Source: CAZRZN01 sp964604565
GTDB taxonomy: Bacteria > Pseudomonadota > Alphaproteobacteria > Rhodobacterales > Rhodobacteraceae
Direction of reading: 5' to 3'
DNA length: 13,448 nt
NCBI GenBank assembly: GCA_964604565.1
Contig: CAZRZN010000105.1
Coordinates: 1 to 13,448 of the forward strand
Shown: one piece after another, positions 1 through 7,332 of the stretch
Numbering within the stretch: position 1 is the first letter of the stretch
How the letters are laid out: every line of letters begins with the position of its first letter
The notes under the pieces: model-generated
What the model was told of the DNA's origin: nothing
Databases searched by the model: none
What the model saw: the letters and a program-made list of their open reading frames with translations, nothing else
Translations under genes and position numbers: made by a program

Positions 1-1209
1 CTGGATAATTGCGTTGAGTTCCATGATCCGGGCGAGACGTTTCTCGATTTCCGACTGGCACTCGTCCAACTGCTCTACGATCCCGTTCAGCGCGGTGCCG
101 GCATCCGGTAGACTCGCACTTTCGATCTTGCACATCATCCGCGTCGAACTCAGGCCCGTCACAAAGCGCTTCATGTCGAGAACGCTTTGCGCGAAACGGC
201 GCGCTTCACGTTCGACCGACACCAACTTTTCAGCCGCCTGTCGCCGAAACCGTGCCTCATGTTCGGACACCAGAGCCACTTCTCCGGGTATGTCCAGAGA
301 CGTGGGATAGCTTTGATCAGTCTGCCCAAAGGCCGCGACCATCTCGCTTTCGACGGCCGCGGCGAATGCGAGGAATTGACCTGTCAGTATGGCGTCACGA
401 ATGCGGGCAAAGACACAACTGTCGCCATCGACAAAGGTTTTCACCCATGTCGACATTTCCTCAAGCATCTGACTGTAATTTACCGAAATCGCACTGATCG
501 GGCCGCCGACATTTTCCAGCCTGGATGCGATGATCCGCATATTCAATGGCACTGTGCGGATCGACTGGAATGTCTCTGTCATGCTCGACGTTTCGGCATG
601 CACGCCGCCGATGGCGTTTGACATGTCTATGTAGCGCTTCAAATCAGCGGCCAATGGCTGGGTGATCTGGCGGGCCCGCGCCTCGAACTCCTGGGCGAGA
701 GCATGGCTCTGGAACGTATCGTAGGATGCAAAACCCTGCGCACGCACCCAGGCCTCAAGCGCTTTGGCACTGTCTTGGGGACTTAGCCCTTCTTCCTTTT
801 CTCGTTGCAAAAGGGCGGCGTAGAATTCTTCCGCGGCCCCACGCATCGGCGATGTCGGCTTTATCCGGGTCGAGATATAGCCGTCCTCTGTCGGTGAGAC
901 GAGTGCAAACACCCAGTAGAAACGCCCGCAGATTCGTCGATTCTTGACATAGGCGCCTGTCGGTTTTCCTGATTTGATGCGATCCCACATCAATTGGAAA
1001 ACACCTTTGGGCATGTCCGGATGACGGATGACCTTATGAGGCGCCCCGAGAAGTTCGTCCCATTCATAGCCAGCAACGCGTTGAAAAACATCGTTTCCGG
1101 CCTTGATCACACCGCGTTTGTCGGTCCTGGAATAAAACGCCTCCGAGATCTGAAACATGGCCTCGGAATTCGAGACGCCGGCCGAGAATTTGGGATCGAG
1201 TTCTGACAT
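1..1209 (-). CDS. Aer-like PAS domain protein, 3' end outside window
   Basis: The minus strand is open for 403 codons from the ATG at 1209 to the window edge with no stop, so the C-terminus is missing. The start is set by a strong AGGAGG about 5 bases upstream. Residues about 17-110 form a PAS domain of the Aer aerotaxis type, with the landmarks VAGYEWDELLG, VIRHPDMP, VKNR and GRFYWVFALVSP. Such domains usually sense redox, oxygen or a ligand. I see no transmembrane segment, HAMP domain or classical methyl-accepting signalling hairpin in the visible part. Instead, residues about 220-250 read NMRIIASRLENVGGPISAIS, which recalls a shortened chemoreceptor-like helical region. The rest looks alpha-helical and partly coiled. 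A cytoplasmic sensor linked to chemotaxis or another signalling output is likely, but the output is unknown. It follows the ABC operon terminator, so it should have its own promoter in 1210-1263; I found no convincing one. Confidence 0.85.
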   Translation of the reverse strand, partial: MSELDPKFSAGVSNSEAMFQISEAFYSRTDKRGVIKAGNDVFQRVAGYEWDELLGAPHKVIRHPDMPKGVFQLMWDRIKSGKPTGAYVKNRRICGRFYWVFALVSPTEDGYISTRIKPTSPMRGAAEEFYAALLQREKEEGLSPQDSAKALEAWVRAQGFASYDTFQSHALAQEFEARARQITQPLAADLKRYIDMSNAIGGVHAETSSMTETFQSIRTVPLNMRIIASRLENVGGPISAISVNYSQMLEEMSTWVKTFVDGDSCVFARIRDAILTGQFLAFAAAVESEMVAAFGQTDQSYPTSLDIPGEVALVSEHEARFRRQAAEKLVSVEREARRFAQSVLDMKRFVTGLSSTRMMCKIESASLPDAGTALNGIVEQLDECQSEIEKRLARIMELNAIIQ

Positions 1210-1263
1210 ACGCGCCTCCTGCTTCAGGAACCCTATGCGGCAACCTCTTTTCAAACCCTGAAC

Positions 1264-1293
1264 AAAAAGGCGCCGCAGATCACTGCGGCGCCC
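1264..1293 (-). terminator. Intrinsic terminator of the ABC transporter operon
   Basis: A perfect 10-bp stem (GGCGCCGCAG with CTGCGGCGCC, 1269-1278 and 1283-1292) closes a 4-base loop. On the minus strand it is followed directly by TTTTTGTT. It sits 25 bases beyond the stop of the PotC-like permease, so it should end the five-gene transporter transcript and insulate the PAS gene. Confidence 0.9.
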
Positions 1294-1317
1294 CGATGAT
1301 GAAAAAAACCGGTCGAA

Positions 1318-2502
1318 TTATCCGGGACTCATCCCGCGCAACCGCTCGGACCGCCTCCGCAGAATTTCCACCGTCGTCAGCAGCATGATCGAAATCCCGA
1401 CCAGAATAGTCGCCACAGCGAGGATTGTCGGACTGATCTGCTCACGCAGGCCGGTGAACATCTGCCACGGAAGGGTCTGTTGCTGAGCGGACCCGACAAA
1501 GATCACGACAACGACTTCGTCAAACGACGTGATGAAGGCAAACAGACCCCCAGAGATCACCCCGGGGAGGATCAGAGGCATCTGGACCCGGAAGAACGTC
1601 GTCACCGGATCGGCCCCCATATTGGCCGCAGCACGTGTCAGGGACCGATCAAAGCCCACCAGTGTCGCCGTCACCGTAATGATGACAAAAGGGATACCCA
1701 AGGCAGCATGTGCCAGAACGACGCCCAAGTAGGTGCCCTGCAACCCTATCCGCGAGTAGAAGAAATACATGCCAGCCGCGGAGATGATCAGCGGAACGAT
1801 CATCGGAGAGATCAGGATCGCCATGATTGCACGACGAAACGGCACATGTTCCGAACTGAGGCCGATCGCCGCCAGCGTGCCAAAACTCACCGACAAGAAC
1901 GTGGCCATCGGAGCGATCATAAGCGAATTGCGCAACGCCTGCTGCCAGTCGTCCGAGGTGAAAAAGTCACGGTAATGCTTCAGGCTGTACCCTTCCGGGT
2001 CGAAACGCAGCATCTCTGGCGTGAAGGTGAAGAAGTTTTCCGCGTTGAAGCTCAGTGGCATGACCACAAGGATGGGCGTGATCAGGAAGACGAAGATTGC
2101 CCCGCACAGAACATTGAACCCATAGTTCCACAACACCTGCCCGGGCGTCAGATAAGGCGCCAGGCGAACGCGGTAGCGCCCCATGCCCACCCAGTAGATG
2201 AACCACCCGAAAAACCATCCGAAAAGGCCACCGACCACAAGGCCCGGCAAGCTGCCCAACAGCAGCCCGCCCACTGCCATTATGGCGATAATCGCCCATT
2301 TGGCCGCACGTTCCATTGCGGGATCCAGAACCTCGAGCAAGAGGTAGGAAAGGCCGGCAATTATTGCAAAGCCGATCACGATCCCAAGAAGGACCGATCC
2401 GTTTGCGGCGCCAACGAATATGCCCGCAAAGCCCCCGGCCGCACCAGTCACCGCAGCAGAGAACTGAATCGGTTTCTTGACGGCTTGTGTCTCGATCGCC
2501 AT
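1318..2502 (-). CDS. PotC-like ABC permease with N-terminal membrane extension
   Basis: This 394-residue inner-membrane protein belongs to the binding-protein-dependent transport permeases of the polyamine/opine/thiamine branch (PotC/YdcV type). The core begins near residue 130. Residues 290-314 hold the EAA loop (AAANMGADPV, then MPLILPG), which docks on the ATPase. The C-terminal half has the usual hydrophobic helices. The first 128 residues are extra relative to the family's usual 260-290: they are glycine- and alanine-rich with about three or four hydrophobic segments (about 15-58 and 68-104) and no recognisable motif. The start lies 3 bases after the stop of the preceding permease, with a GGGGGG stretch as ribosome binding site, so the two are translated from one message. 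It presumably pairs with the PotB-like subunit to form the channel. Confidence 0.9.
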   Translation of the reverse strand: MAIETQAVKKPIQFSAAVTGAAGGFAGIFVGAANGSVLLGIVIGFAIIAGLSYLLLEVLDPAMERAAKWAIIAIMAVGGLLLGSLPGLVVGGLFGWFFGWFIYWVGMGRYRVRLAPYLTPGQVLWNYGFNVLCGAIFVFLITPILVVMPLSFNAENFFTFTPEMLRFDPEGYSLKHYRDFFTSDDWQQALRNSLMIAPMATFLSVSFGTLAAIGLSSEHVPFRRAIMAILISPMIVPLIISAAGMYFFYSRIGLQGTYLGVVLAHAALGIPFVIITVTATLVGFDRSLTRAAANMGADPVTTFFRVQMPLILPGVISGGLFAFITSFDEVVVVIFVGSAQQQTLPWQMFTGLREQISPTILAVATILVGISIMLLTTVEILRRRSERLRGMSPG

Positions 2503-2505
2503 TGC

Positions 2506-4191
2506 TCAGCCCCCCAGTTTCACGTTGTCGATGCCCACGATCCGGTCATAGGCCCAGTAGAGGATCATCACGACCGCAAGCAGAATGGTCCCCAGTGCCG
2601 CCGCAAGACCCCAGTTGAGACTGGATGAAATATGATAGGCGATCCTGTTGGAGATGAACGTCCCCGTGGTGCCCCCGACGATTTCAGGCGTGATGTAATA
2701 GCCAATGGACAGAATGAAGACGAGAATGGACCCCGCGCCGATACCCGGCACCGACTGCGGGAAATACACCCGCCAGAAAGCTGTCCAGTTGGTCGCCCCA
2801 AGGCTTTTTGCCGCGCGGACATAAGAGGGCGGAATGGTCGACATCACCGAATACATCGGAAGGATCATGAACGGCAGAAGGATGTGCGTCATCGCGACGA
2901 TCGTGCCGAACTGATTGTTGATCATGACAAGTCGTGACGTGTCGCCCACAAGGCCCAGCCAGACCAGCACATCGTTTATCACCCCTTGCTGCTGCAACAT
3001 CACCTTCCACGCGCTTGTGCGCACCAGAAGCGAGGTCCAGAAGGGGAGCAGCACAAGGATCATCAAGAGGTTCGCCGTGCGCATTGGCAGGTTCGACAGC
3101 AGATAGGCGATCGGATAGCCGAGCAGAATACAGCTGAAGGTGATGGTCAGCGACAGGAACAGCGTGCGCTTGAAAAGCAGCCCGTATATGCGTTCGTCCT
3201 CGGGCATCATGGCGGCACCGTCCGGTGTCTTTTCCATGTCGATCGCGTTCAGGTAATAGCCCGTCGTAAGCGGTTCGGAGAAAGACTTGATCGTCTCCCA
3301 GGGTGTTATCGTGCCCCAATCCTCGTCCACTTCTTCAATGAAGAACTGCCGCACATCAAGCGTTTCAAACTCTGGGACGGCTTCTGCGGCCTGAGTGAGC
3401 ATCGTCGCTACCGTGCCGGAAAAACTTTCGCTCGCCGAAGGATTCGCGGTCAGGTCGCGATACAACATCGTATACAGCACAGGCCATGGATCGTCATCGG
3501 CGAGGCTGGCCCGCAGCTCGGGCTGAATGTATGCCGCAAATTCAGTGTAGATCTCTGTCGTAAAGGGCAGCGCGGCAGTCACCCTATCCGACGCCACAAA
3601 GGCGGGAGCGGGCTGGTCGAAACGACGATCCGCCTCATCGGCGGCGGCCCGGTCCTCAAGCCACTGCGAATATTCCGTGCGCCACGTGTCGGATCCCATC
3701 ATCTCGATCCAGACGGCGGGTTCTTCCCAGCGTTCGTCCAGATCTTCGAATTGGTCGAGGTAAAGATCGCCGATGTCCTCGACGTCACGTCCACTTTGAC
3801 GGTAGAGCGAGGACATGCCCGTCACTTCGTAGTTCAGCCTCGACCCCAGACGCGTATGGATCTTTTCCTGAGCCGCGATTGCGAAGTCCTTGTAGAAGGC
3901 ATCGAAGACGGCATCCCCGGGAACTTCGCCGCTGTCCTCATCCCATTGTTCGAGCGCCACAACCGTCCGCGGCAGCGTCTCCGGAACGATCTGATTTTCG
4001 ACGGAACGGAACAGCATATCCGCGATCGGTGCGATAAAGGTCACCAGAACGAAGATCAGCAGCGGTGCGATAAGTGCAAGCGCGCGCAGTTTCTGCGCCC
4101 GGAGGGCGCGCCGGAGACTGCGCTTCAGCGGTGTGCCGTCCGCGGCCAGAACCGGGCCGCTGTCGGAATCGGAATGCGTTGCGTCAGTCAT
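2506..4191 (-). CDS. PotB-like ABC permease with ~280-residue insertion
   Basis: This 561-residue protein is nearly twice the usual length of a PotB/YdcU permease (280-310). A first membrane helix (about 36-60, LALIAPLLIFVLVTFIAPI) is followed by a hydrophilic, acid-rich stretch of about 280 residues (62-340), with no cysteine or repeat that I could recognise. The normal permease core then runs from about 343 to 561. The EAA loop is at about 460-483 (AAKSLGATNWTAFWRVYFPQ, then SVPG). By topology the insertion should lie in the periplasm, where it could contact the binding protein; this is inference by analogy with the MalF P2 loop. Its ATG overlaps the stop of the DUF1330 gene (ATGA), and the PotC-like partner follows 3 bases downstream. 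The substrate cannot be read from sequence; polyamine-like compounds are the family default. Confidence 0.9.
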   Translation of the reverse strand: MTDATHSDSDSGPVLAADGTPLKRSLRRALRAQKLRALALIAPLLIFVLVTFIAPIADMLFRSVENQIVPETLPRTVVALEQWDEDSGEVPGDAVFDAFYKDFAIAAQEKIHTRLGSRLNYEVTGMSSLYRQSGRDVEDIGDLYLDQFEDLDERWEEPAVWIEMMGSDTWRTEYSQWLEDRAAADEADRRFDQPAPAFVASDRVTAALPFTTEIYTEFAAYIQPELRASLADDDPWPVLYTMLYRDLTANPSASESFSGTVATMLTQAAEAVPEFETLDVRQFFIEEVDEDWGTITPWETIKSFSEPLTTGYYLNAIDMEKTPDGAAMMPEDERIYGLLFKRTLFLSLTITFSCILLGYPIAYLLSNLPMRTANLLMILVLLPFWTSLLVRTSAWKVMLQQQGVINDVLVWLGLVGDTSRLVMINNQFGTIVAMTHILLPFMILPMYSVMSTIPPSYVRAAKSLGATNWTAFWRVYFPQSVPGIGAGSILVFILSIGYYITPEIVGGTTGTFISNRIAYHISSSLNWGLAAALGTILLAVVMILYWAYDRIVGIDNVKLGG

Positions 4192-4478
4192 GCCACCCCC
4201 TCAACCACGAGGATCGTGCTTTCGGCCGTGCGATGACGGATCTTGGCAACGTCCTGGTAATCTGGATCATTATATGCGGTCAACGCCGCCTCATATGTCG
4301 GGAACTCGATGACAACGTGGCGCTGATGCACAGTGCCCTCCATCACCTCGGCCGCTCCGCCGCGTACGATGAACCGGCCTCCAAGCCTTTCGAGGATCGG
4401 CGTGTCCCGCTCGATATACTCTTTGTAGGCCTCAGGGTCCGTCACGGTGATATGGCCAATTATATAGCCTTTTGACAT
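4188..4478 (-). CDS. DUF1330 family small protein within the transporter operon
   Basis: This is a 96-residue protein starting MSKGYIIGHITVTDPEAY, typical of the DUF1330 family, a ferredoxin-like dimeric alpha+beta barrel fold. Conserved-looking parts are the YxxY segment near the start, a central GGRFIVRGG and a VVIEFPTYEAALTAYNDPDY stretch. The ATG at 4478 is preferred over an upstream in-frame start at 4568 because GAGGGAG lies 6-7 bases before it, and because the upstream codons run through two hairpins and lack family character. The stop overlaps the permease start as ATGA, which suggests translational coupling. No enzymatic role is established for the family. Its position between the binding protein and permease suggests a job related to the imported compound, such as binding or converting it, but that is inference. 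Confidence 0.85.
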   Translation of the reverse strand: MSKGYIIGHITVTDPEAYKEYIERDTPILERLGGRFIVRGGAAEVMEGTVHQRHVVIEFPTYEAALTAYNDPDYQDVAKIRHRTAESTILVVEGVA

Positions 4479-4497
4479 CTCGCTCTCCCTCGGGTCA

Positions 4498-4523
4498 GCA
4501 CGCGGCGGTCGGCCGCCGCGTGC
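4498..4523 (-). promoter_or_regulatory. Strong intergenic hairpin (DUF1330-proximal)
   Basis: An 11-bp perfect stem, GCACGCGGCGG with CCGCCGCGTGC, closes a 4-base loop. It lies in the 96-base gap between the binding-protein gene and the DUF1330 gene, just before the DUF1330 ribosome binding site. There is no T-run after it on the minus strand, so it is not a classical terminator. It is better read as an mRNA-stabilising or processing hairpin. Confidence 0.7.
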
Positions 4524-4534
4524 CCTCTCGTGCG

Positions 4535-4559
4535 TCGGGCGGGAACATGTCCCGCCCGA
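4535..4559 (-). promoter_or_regulatory. Strong intergenic hairpin (binding-protein-proximal)
   Basis: A 10-bp perfect stem, TCGGGCGGGA with TCCCGCCCGA, closes a 5-base loop 15 bases after the stop of the binding-protein gene. With no T-run behind it, it probably protects the 3' end of the binding-protein message against exonucleases. That arrangement is known from other ABC operons in which the binding protein is made in excess over the permeases. Confidence 0.7.
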
Positions 4560-4574
4560 ACATATCAAACCGGC

Positions 4575-5687
4575 TTATTGTGCCAGCCACGCCTGGAATT
4601 TGGCGTCGATGTCATCACGATAGTCGGCCCAGAATTCGTAGTTGTATACAAAGATGTTGCCGGCGTTATCGGGCGCAGTCGGCATGTGCTGACCCATCGC
4701 GATGCCCAGTTCCGCATGGTCACCGACAAGCGGTGCCGAGCTTTCACGCGCCGGACCATAGGAGATGTATGCCGCCTGGTCTGCCAGACGCTGGGTGTCC
4801 GTCGCGAAGCGAACGAAATCCTGCACACGGGCCAGACGCTCTTCGGAAAGGCCAGCAGGGATGATCCAGCCGTCGAGGTCGAACACCTGAGCGTCCCACA
4901 TCATGCCAACCGGCTGATCCTGCTCCTCGATCACGGAGAAAAGGCGACCGTTGTAGGTCGATCCCATGAAGATTTCGCCATCGGCCAACAGCTGCGGCGT
5001 ATCCGCACCGGCCGACCACCAGATCACGTCGTCCTTGATTTCGCCCAGTTTGGCGAGCGCGCGATCCTGCCCTTCATCGGTGGCCAGAACGTCGTAGACG
5101 TCTTCCTTCGCAACGCCGTCACAGAGCAGTGCCCATTCCATGTTGTTGATCGGGCGCTTTTCGAGGCTGCGCTGACCGGGATAGGTTTCCAGATCCCAAA
5201 CATCACAGATGTCGTCGGGCGCAGACGCGCCTTCCGGCACCATGTCAGTGCGGTAGCCGAAGGTCGTGGAGTACACGATCTGCGGGATAAAGCAGTCGGA
5301 CACGATCAGGTCGCCGAAGTCATCGCTGGCATCGGTGCCGTCAGGTGCCGGCTCCAGAAGATCATCGTGGTCGATCTCCATGGCCAGACCCTCGTCACAC
5401 AGACGAATGGCATCCGCCGCAACGACGTCGACGAGATCCCAAGTGATGTTGCCCGCTTCGTTCATTGCGCGCAGCTTTGCCACCGCCTCGTTGGAGCTTT
5501 CGTCCCACGTCACGCTGACGTCGGGATTCATCTCCTGATAAGGCACGACATATGCCTGCTGCTGCGAGTTCTGGTAGGCGCCACCCCAGCTGACAAGTGT
5601 CAAGCTGTCGGTCATCTCCTGCGCGTTGACGCCAGCGGCCGCGACGGTGAGTGCCGTGGTTGCCAGCATAGTTTTGGTGAGTTTCAT
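4575..5687 (-). CDS. Periplasmic substrate-binding protein, PotD/PotF type
   Basis: This protein of about 370 residues has a clear Sec signal peptide (MKLTKT, a hydrophobic core, then cleavage after VNA). It belongs to the family of spermidine/putrescine-type extracellular binding proteins: LVSWGGAYQNSQQQAYVVPY near the mature N-terminus, a YSTTFGYRTD hinge region, and a DGWIIPAGL segment late in the protein. It should capture the substrate in the periplasm for the permease pair. Two ATGs lie in tandem (5690 and 5687). I chose the inner one because GGGAG is 6 bases from it and only 3 from the outer one; the difference is one residue. It lies 119 bases after the ATPase gene and is followed by two strong hairpins. 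The exact ligand (polyamine, opine or a related cation) is not decided by the sequence. Confidence 0.92.
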   Translation of the reverse strand: MKLTKTMLATTALTVAAAGVNAQEMTDSLTLVSWGGAYQNSQQQAYVVPYQEMNPDVSVTWDESSNEAVAKLRAMNEAGNITWDLVDVVAADAIRLCDEGLAMEIDHDDLLEPAPDGTDASDDFGDLIVSDCFIPQIVYSTTFGYRTDMVPEGASAPDDICDVWDLETYPGQRSLEKRPINNMEWALLCDGVAKEDVYDVLATDEGQDRALAKLGEIKDDVIWWSAGADTPQLLADGEIFMGSTYNGRLFSVIEEQDQPVGMMWDAQVFDLDGWIIPAGLSEERLARVQDFVRFATDTQRLADQAAYISYGPARESSAPLVGDHAELGIAMGQHMPTAPDNAGNIFVYNYEFWADYRDDIDAKFQAWLAQ

Positions 5688-5806
5688 CATTTACTCCCTA
5701 GAAACACCCGTTTTGAAGGGAAGGGCGGGTTACGGGTTTTGAACACCGCCCCAGTTTCGCGCCTAAGCCATCACTTCCTCAGAAGGTCGCCTGGCACGAT
5801 ATTTCA

Positions 5807-6910
5807 TCAGCCTGCGTCCAGTGCGCGGCAATCCTCGGGCTGCCAGCCGATCTCGACCGTGTCGCCCGGCGTCAACCGCACCTGATCAGGCGCATTACGG
5901 GTCTTGATGACAAAGTCATCTTTTCCCGCCACCCGAAGGCGTGTCCGAAAGATATCTCCCATGTAGATAAATTCCAGTACTTCGGCTTTCAGCGTATGCG
6001 CGCCCTCTCCCAGACGCTCCATGTTGAATTCAACTCTCTCGGGCCGGATCGAGACGCGGGTGCGTTCACCAACCTTGGACACGTTGACCGGCGTCGCGTC
6101 CAGCATTTCGCCGCTGTCAAGCTTGACCACGCAGGTATCTCCGGCAAACTCCGTCACCACACCTTCGAGGGTGTTATTCTCGCCAATAAACTGCGCGACA
6201 AAGCTGTTCTGCGGCTTTTCATATAATTCGTCGGGCGGGGCGAGCTGCTGGATCTTGCCGTCGTTGAACACGGCGACGCGGTCGGACATGGTCAGCGCCT
6301 CTGTCTGGTCATGCGTGACATATACCACCGTGATGCCCAGGCGATGCGCGAGATCGGTAATCTCGAACTGCATCTTTTCCCGCAACTGCTTGTCCAGAGC
6401 GCCCAGGGGTTCGTCCATCAGGACCAACTCCGGCTCGAACACCAGCGCCCGGGCCAAGGCGACGCGCTGCTGCTGTCCACCAGATAGTTGCGCCGGGCGA
6501 CGCCCGCCGAAATCGCCCATCTCGACCATGTCGAGCGCGCGCTTTACGTTCTTCTCGCGATCGGACTTGCCCATCTTGCGCACTTCCAGCGGAAAGCTGA
6601 GATTCTCGTTGATGGTCATGTGCGGGAACAGGGCGTAGTTCTGGAACACCATGCCGATGCCGCGCTTGTGCGGAGGGATGTTGTTGATCGACACCCCGTC
6701 GAGCTTGATCTCTCCATGCGTCGCAGTTTCAAAACCGGCGAGCATCATCAGGCAGGTCGTCTTGCCCGACCCGGACGGCCCGAGCATGGTAAGAAACTCA
6801 CCCTTGGGCATCGTCAGGTTAAGATCTTTGACGACGAGAGTCTCGCCGTCATAGCTCTTTTGCACGCGTTCAAATGCGACAAACGCGTCGCCACTTGCTC
6901 CATCGGCCAC
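5807..6910 (-). CDS. ABC transporter ATP-binding protein, PotA type
   Basis: This 367-residue ATPase powers the import system encoded downstream. Visible motifs are Walker A GPSGSGKTT (44-52), Q-loop glutamine 90 in FQNYALFP, signature LSGGQQQR (142-149), Walker B LVLMDEP (162-168), D-loop ALD, and the switch histidine 200 in VTHDQTEA. Residues about 245-360 form a TOBE domain, as in PotA, FbpC and MalK-like regulatory tails. I placed the start at a GTG because AGGGAG lies 6 bases before it and because family proteins begin near the FVAFERVQKSY strand. The frame stays open another 79 codons upstream to 7147, but that part lacks family character. It is the first gene of the operon, and its ribosome binding site is complementary to the candidate small RNA at 10980-11059. 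Confidence 0.93.
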   Translation of the reverse strand: MADGASGDAFVAFERVQKSYDGETLVVKDLNLTMPKGEFLTMLGPSGSGKTTCLMMLAGFETATHGEIKLDGVSINNIPPHKRGIGMVFQNYALFPHMTINENLSFPLEVRKMGKSDREKNVKRALDMVEMGDFGGRRPAQLSGGQQQRVALARALVFEPELVLMDEPLGALDKQLREKMQFEITDLAHRLGITVVYVTHDQTEALTMSDRVAVFNDGKIQQLAPPDELYEKPQNSFVAQFIGENNTLEGVVTEFAGDTCVVKLDSGEMLDATPVNVSKVGERTRVSIRPERVEFNMERLGEGAHTLKAEVLEFIYMGDIFRTRLRVAGKDDFVIKTRNAPDQVRLTPGDTVEIGWQPEDCRALDAG

Positions 6911-6965
6911 TGGAGACTCCCTGTTTTGTTTCTCGTGAACTTTTTGCTCACTGAATTGGGCACAT

Positions 6966-6994
6966 ACTAAAACCCCTGAGGCCGATACATGCAA
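6966..6994 (-). promoter_or_regulatory. Candidate promoter of the ABC transporter operon
   Basis: On the minus strand TTGCAT (-35-like, 6989-6994) is separated by 17 bases from TTTAGT (-10-like, 6966-6971). The start of transcription would be near 6959, giving a leader of about 50 bases before the GTG start. Only about half of each hexamer matches the sigma-70 consensus, so this is a tentative call. Confidence 0.3.
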
Positions 6995-7000
6995 GCCACT

Positions 7001-7019
7001 GATTGGGGTATGCCTAATC
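7001..7019. promoter_or_regulatory. Imperfect dyad, possible operator
   Basis: GATTGGGGTATGCCTAATC has dyad symmetry (GATT.GG...CC.AATC when read on the minus strand) and lies just upstream of the candidate -35 of the transporter operon. A regulator of the operon could bind here, but no regulator gene is adjacent and the symmetry is modest. Confidence 0.25.
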
Positions 7020-7307
7020 CACGCCCGATTACGGGACATGTGACCAGATTTTGTGCGAAAACGCGGGCGATCGGGCTGTTTATGGATGTGAATCAGGCGA
7101 AAAGGACATTGCGTTACGCCCTGAGAAAGGAAAGGTCGACGGAACAATCCGGCGTTTTCTTCCCTGAACCCGCAACAATCGGTAAGGCACCAACTTTGAC
7201 GCGCGGCGGTCGCCCGTCGGTCCGATCCCGGTTTTTCGCACCGTTTCTGTATCTTTCCTGTAGATTGACGCAGGGGGAACCCTCACGTCGGCGGAGGCTG
7301 TCAAGCG

Positions 7308-7332
7308 CCCCAGTGTTGGGGACTTCGGCCCC
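7308..7332 (-). other. Alternative G/C hairpins after the L,D-transpeptidase gene
   Basis: Right after the stop of the minus-strand gene, GGGG and CCCC (7329-7332 and 7318-7321) can form a small hairpin. The second of these arms can instead pair with the next GGGG block (CCCCA-GTGT-TGGGG, 7308-7321). The two are mutually exclusive and no T-run follows, so this may be a weak or factor-dependent end of transcript. Confidence 0.35.

Larger units (their letters stand above)
6911..7332. other. Intergenic region upstream of the transporter operon
   Basis: This stretch of 422 bases has no convincing gene. Open frames on either strand lack ribosome binding sites and recognisable protein character. 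It should hold the promoter of the minus-strand operon (candidate at 6966-6994), an imperfect dyad at 7001-7019, and, at its far end, G/C hairpins just after the stop of the L,D-transpeptidase gene. No tRNA or known riboswitch was recognised. Confidence 0.6.

Noticed and set aside
1210..1263. GCCGCATA resembling a sigma-28 (FliA) -10 element before the PAS gene
   Set aside because: No TAAA-type -35 is found 15 bases upstream, so the match is not convincing.
1480..2628. Long plus-strand open frame opposite the PotC-like permease
   Set aside because: It is antisense to a gene with clear family motifs, and its predicted protein is full of charged residues and histidines typical of shadow frames in high-G+C genes, with no ribosome binding site.
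2986..4236. Long plus-strand open frame opposite the PotB-like permease
   Set aside because: Shadow of the permease gene. No known domain and no supporting start signals.
5697..5745. ACCCGT/ACGGGT inverted repeat and a repeated TTCAAAAC between the ATPase and binding-protein genes
   Set aside because: Only six pairs with a ~20-base loop and no T-run. Too weak to call an attenuator.
4530..5885. Long plus-strand open frame opposite the binding-protein gene
   Set aside because: Shadow of a gene with a clear signal peptide and family motifs on the other strand.
6911..7147. In-frame upstream extension of the ATPase gene
   Set aside because: The family N-terminus and AGGGAG both point to the GTG at 6910. 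The extra 79 codons look unlike protein and cover the likely promoter.
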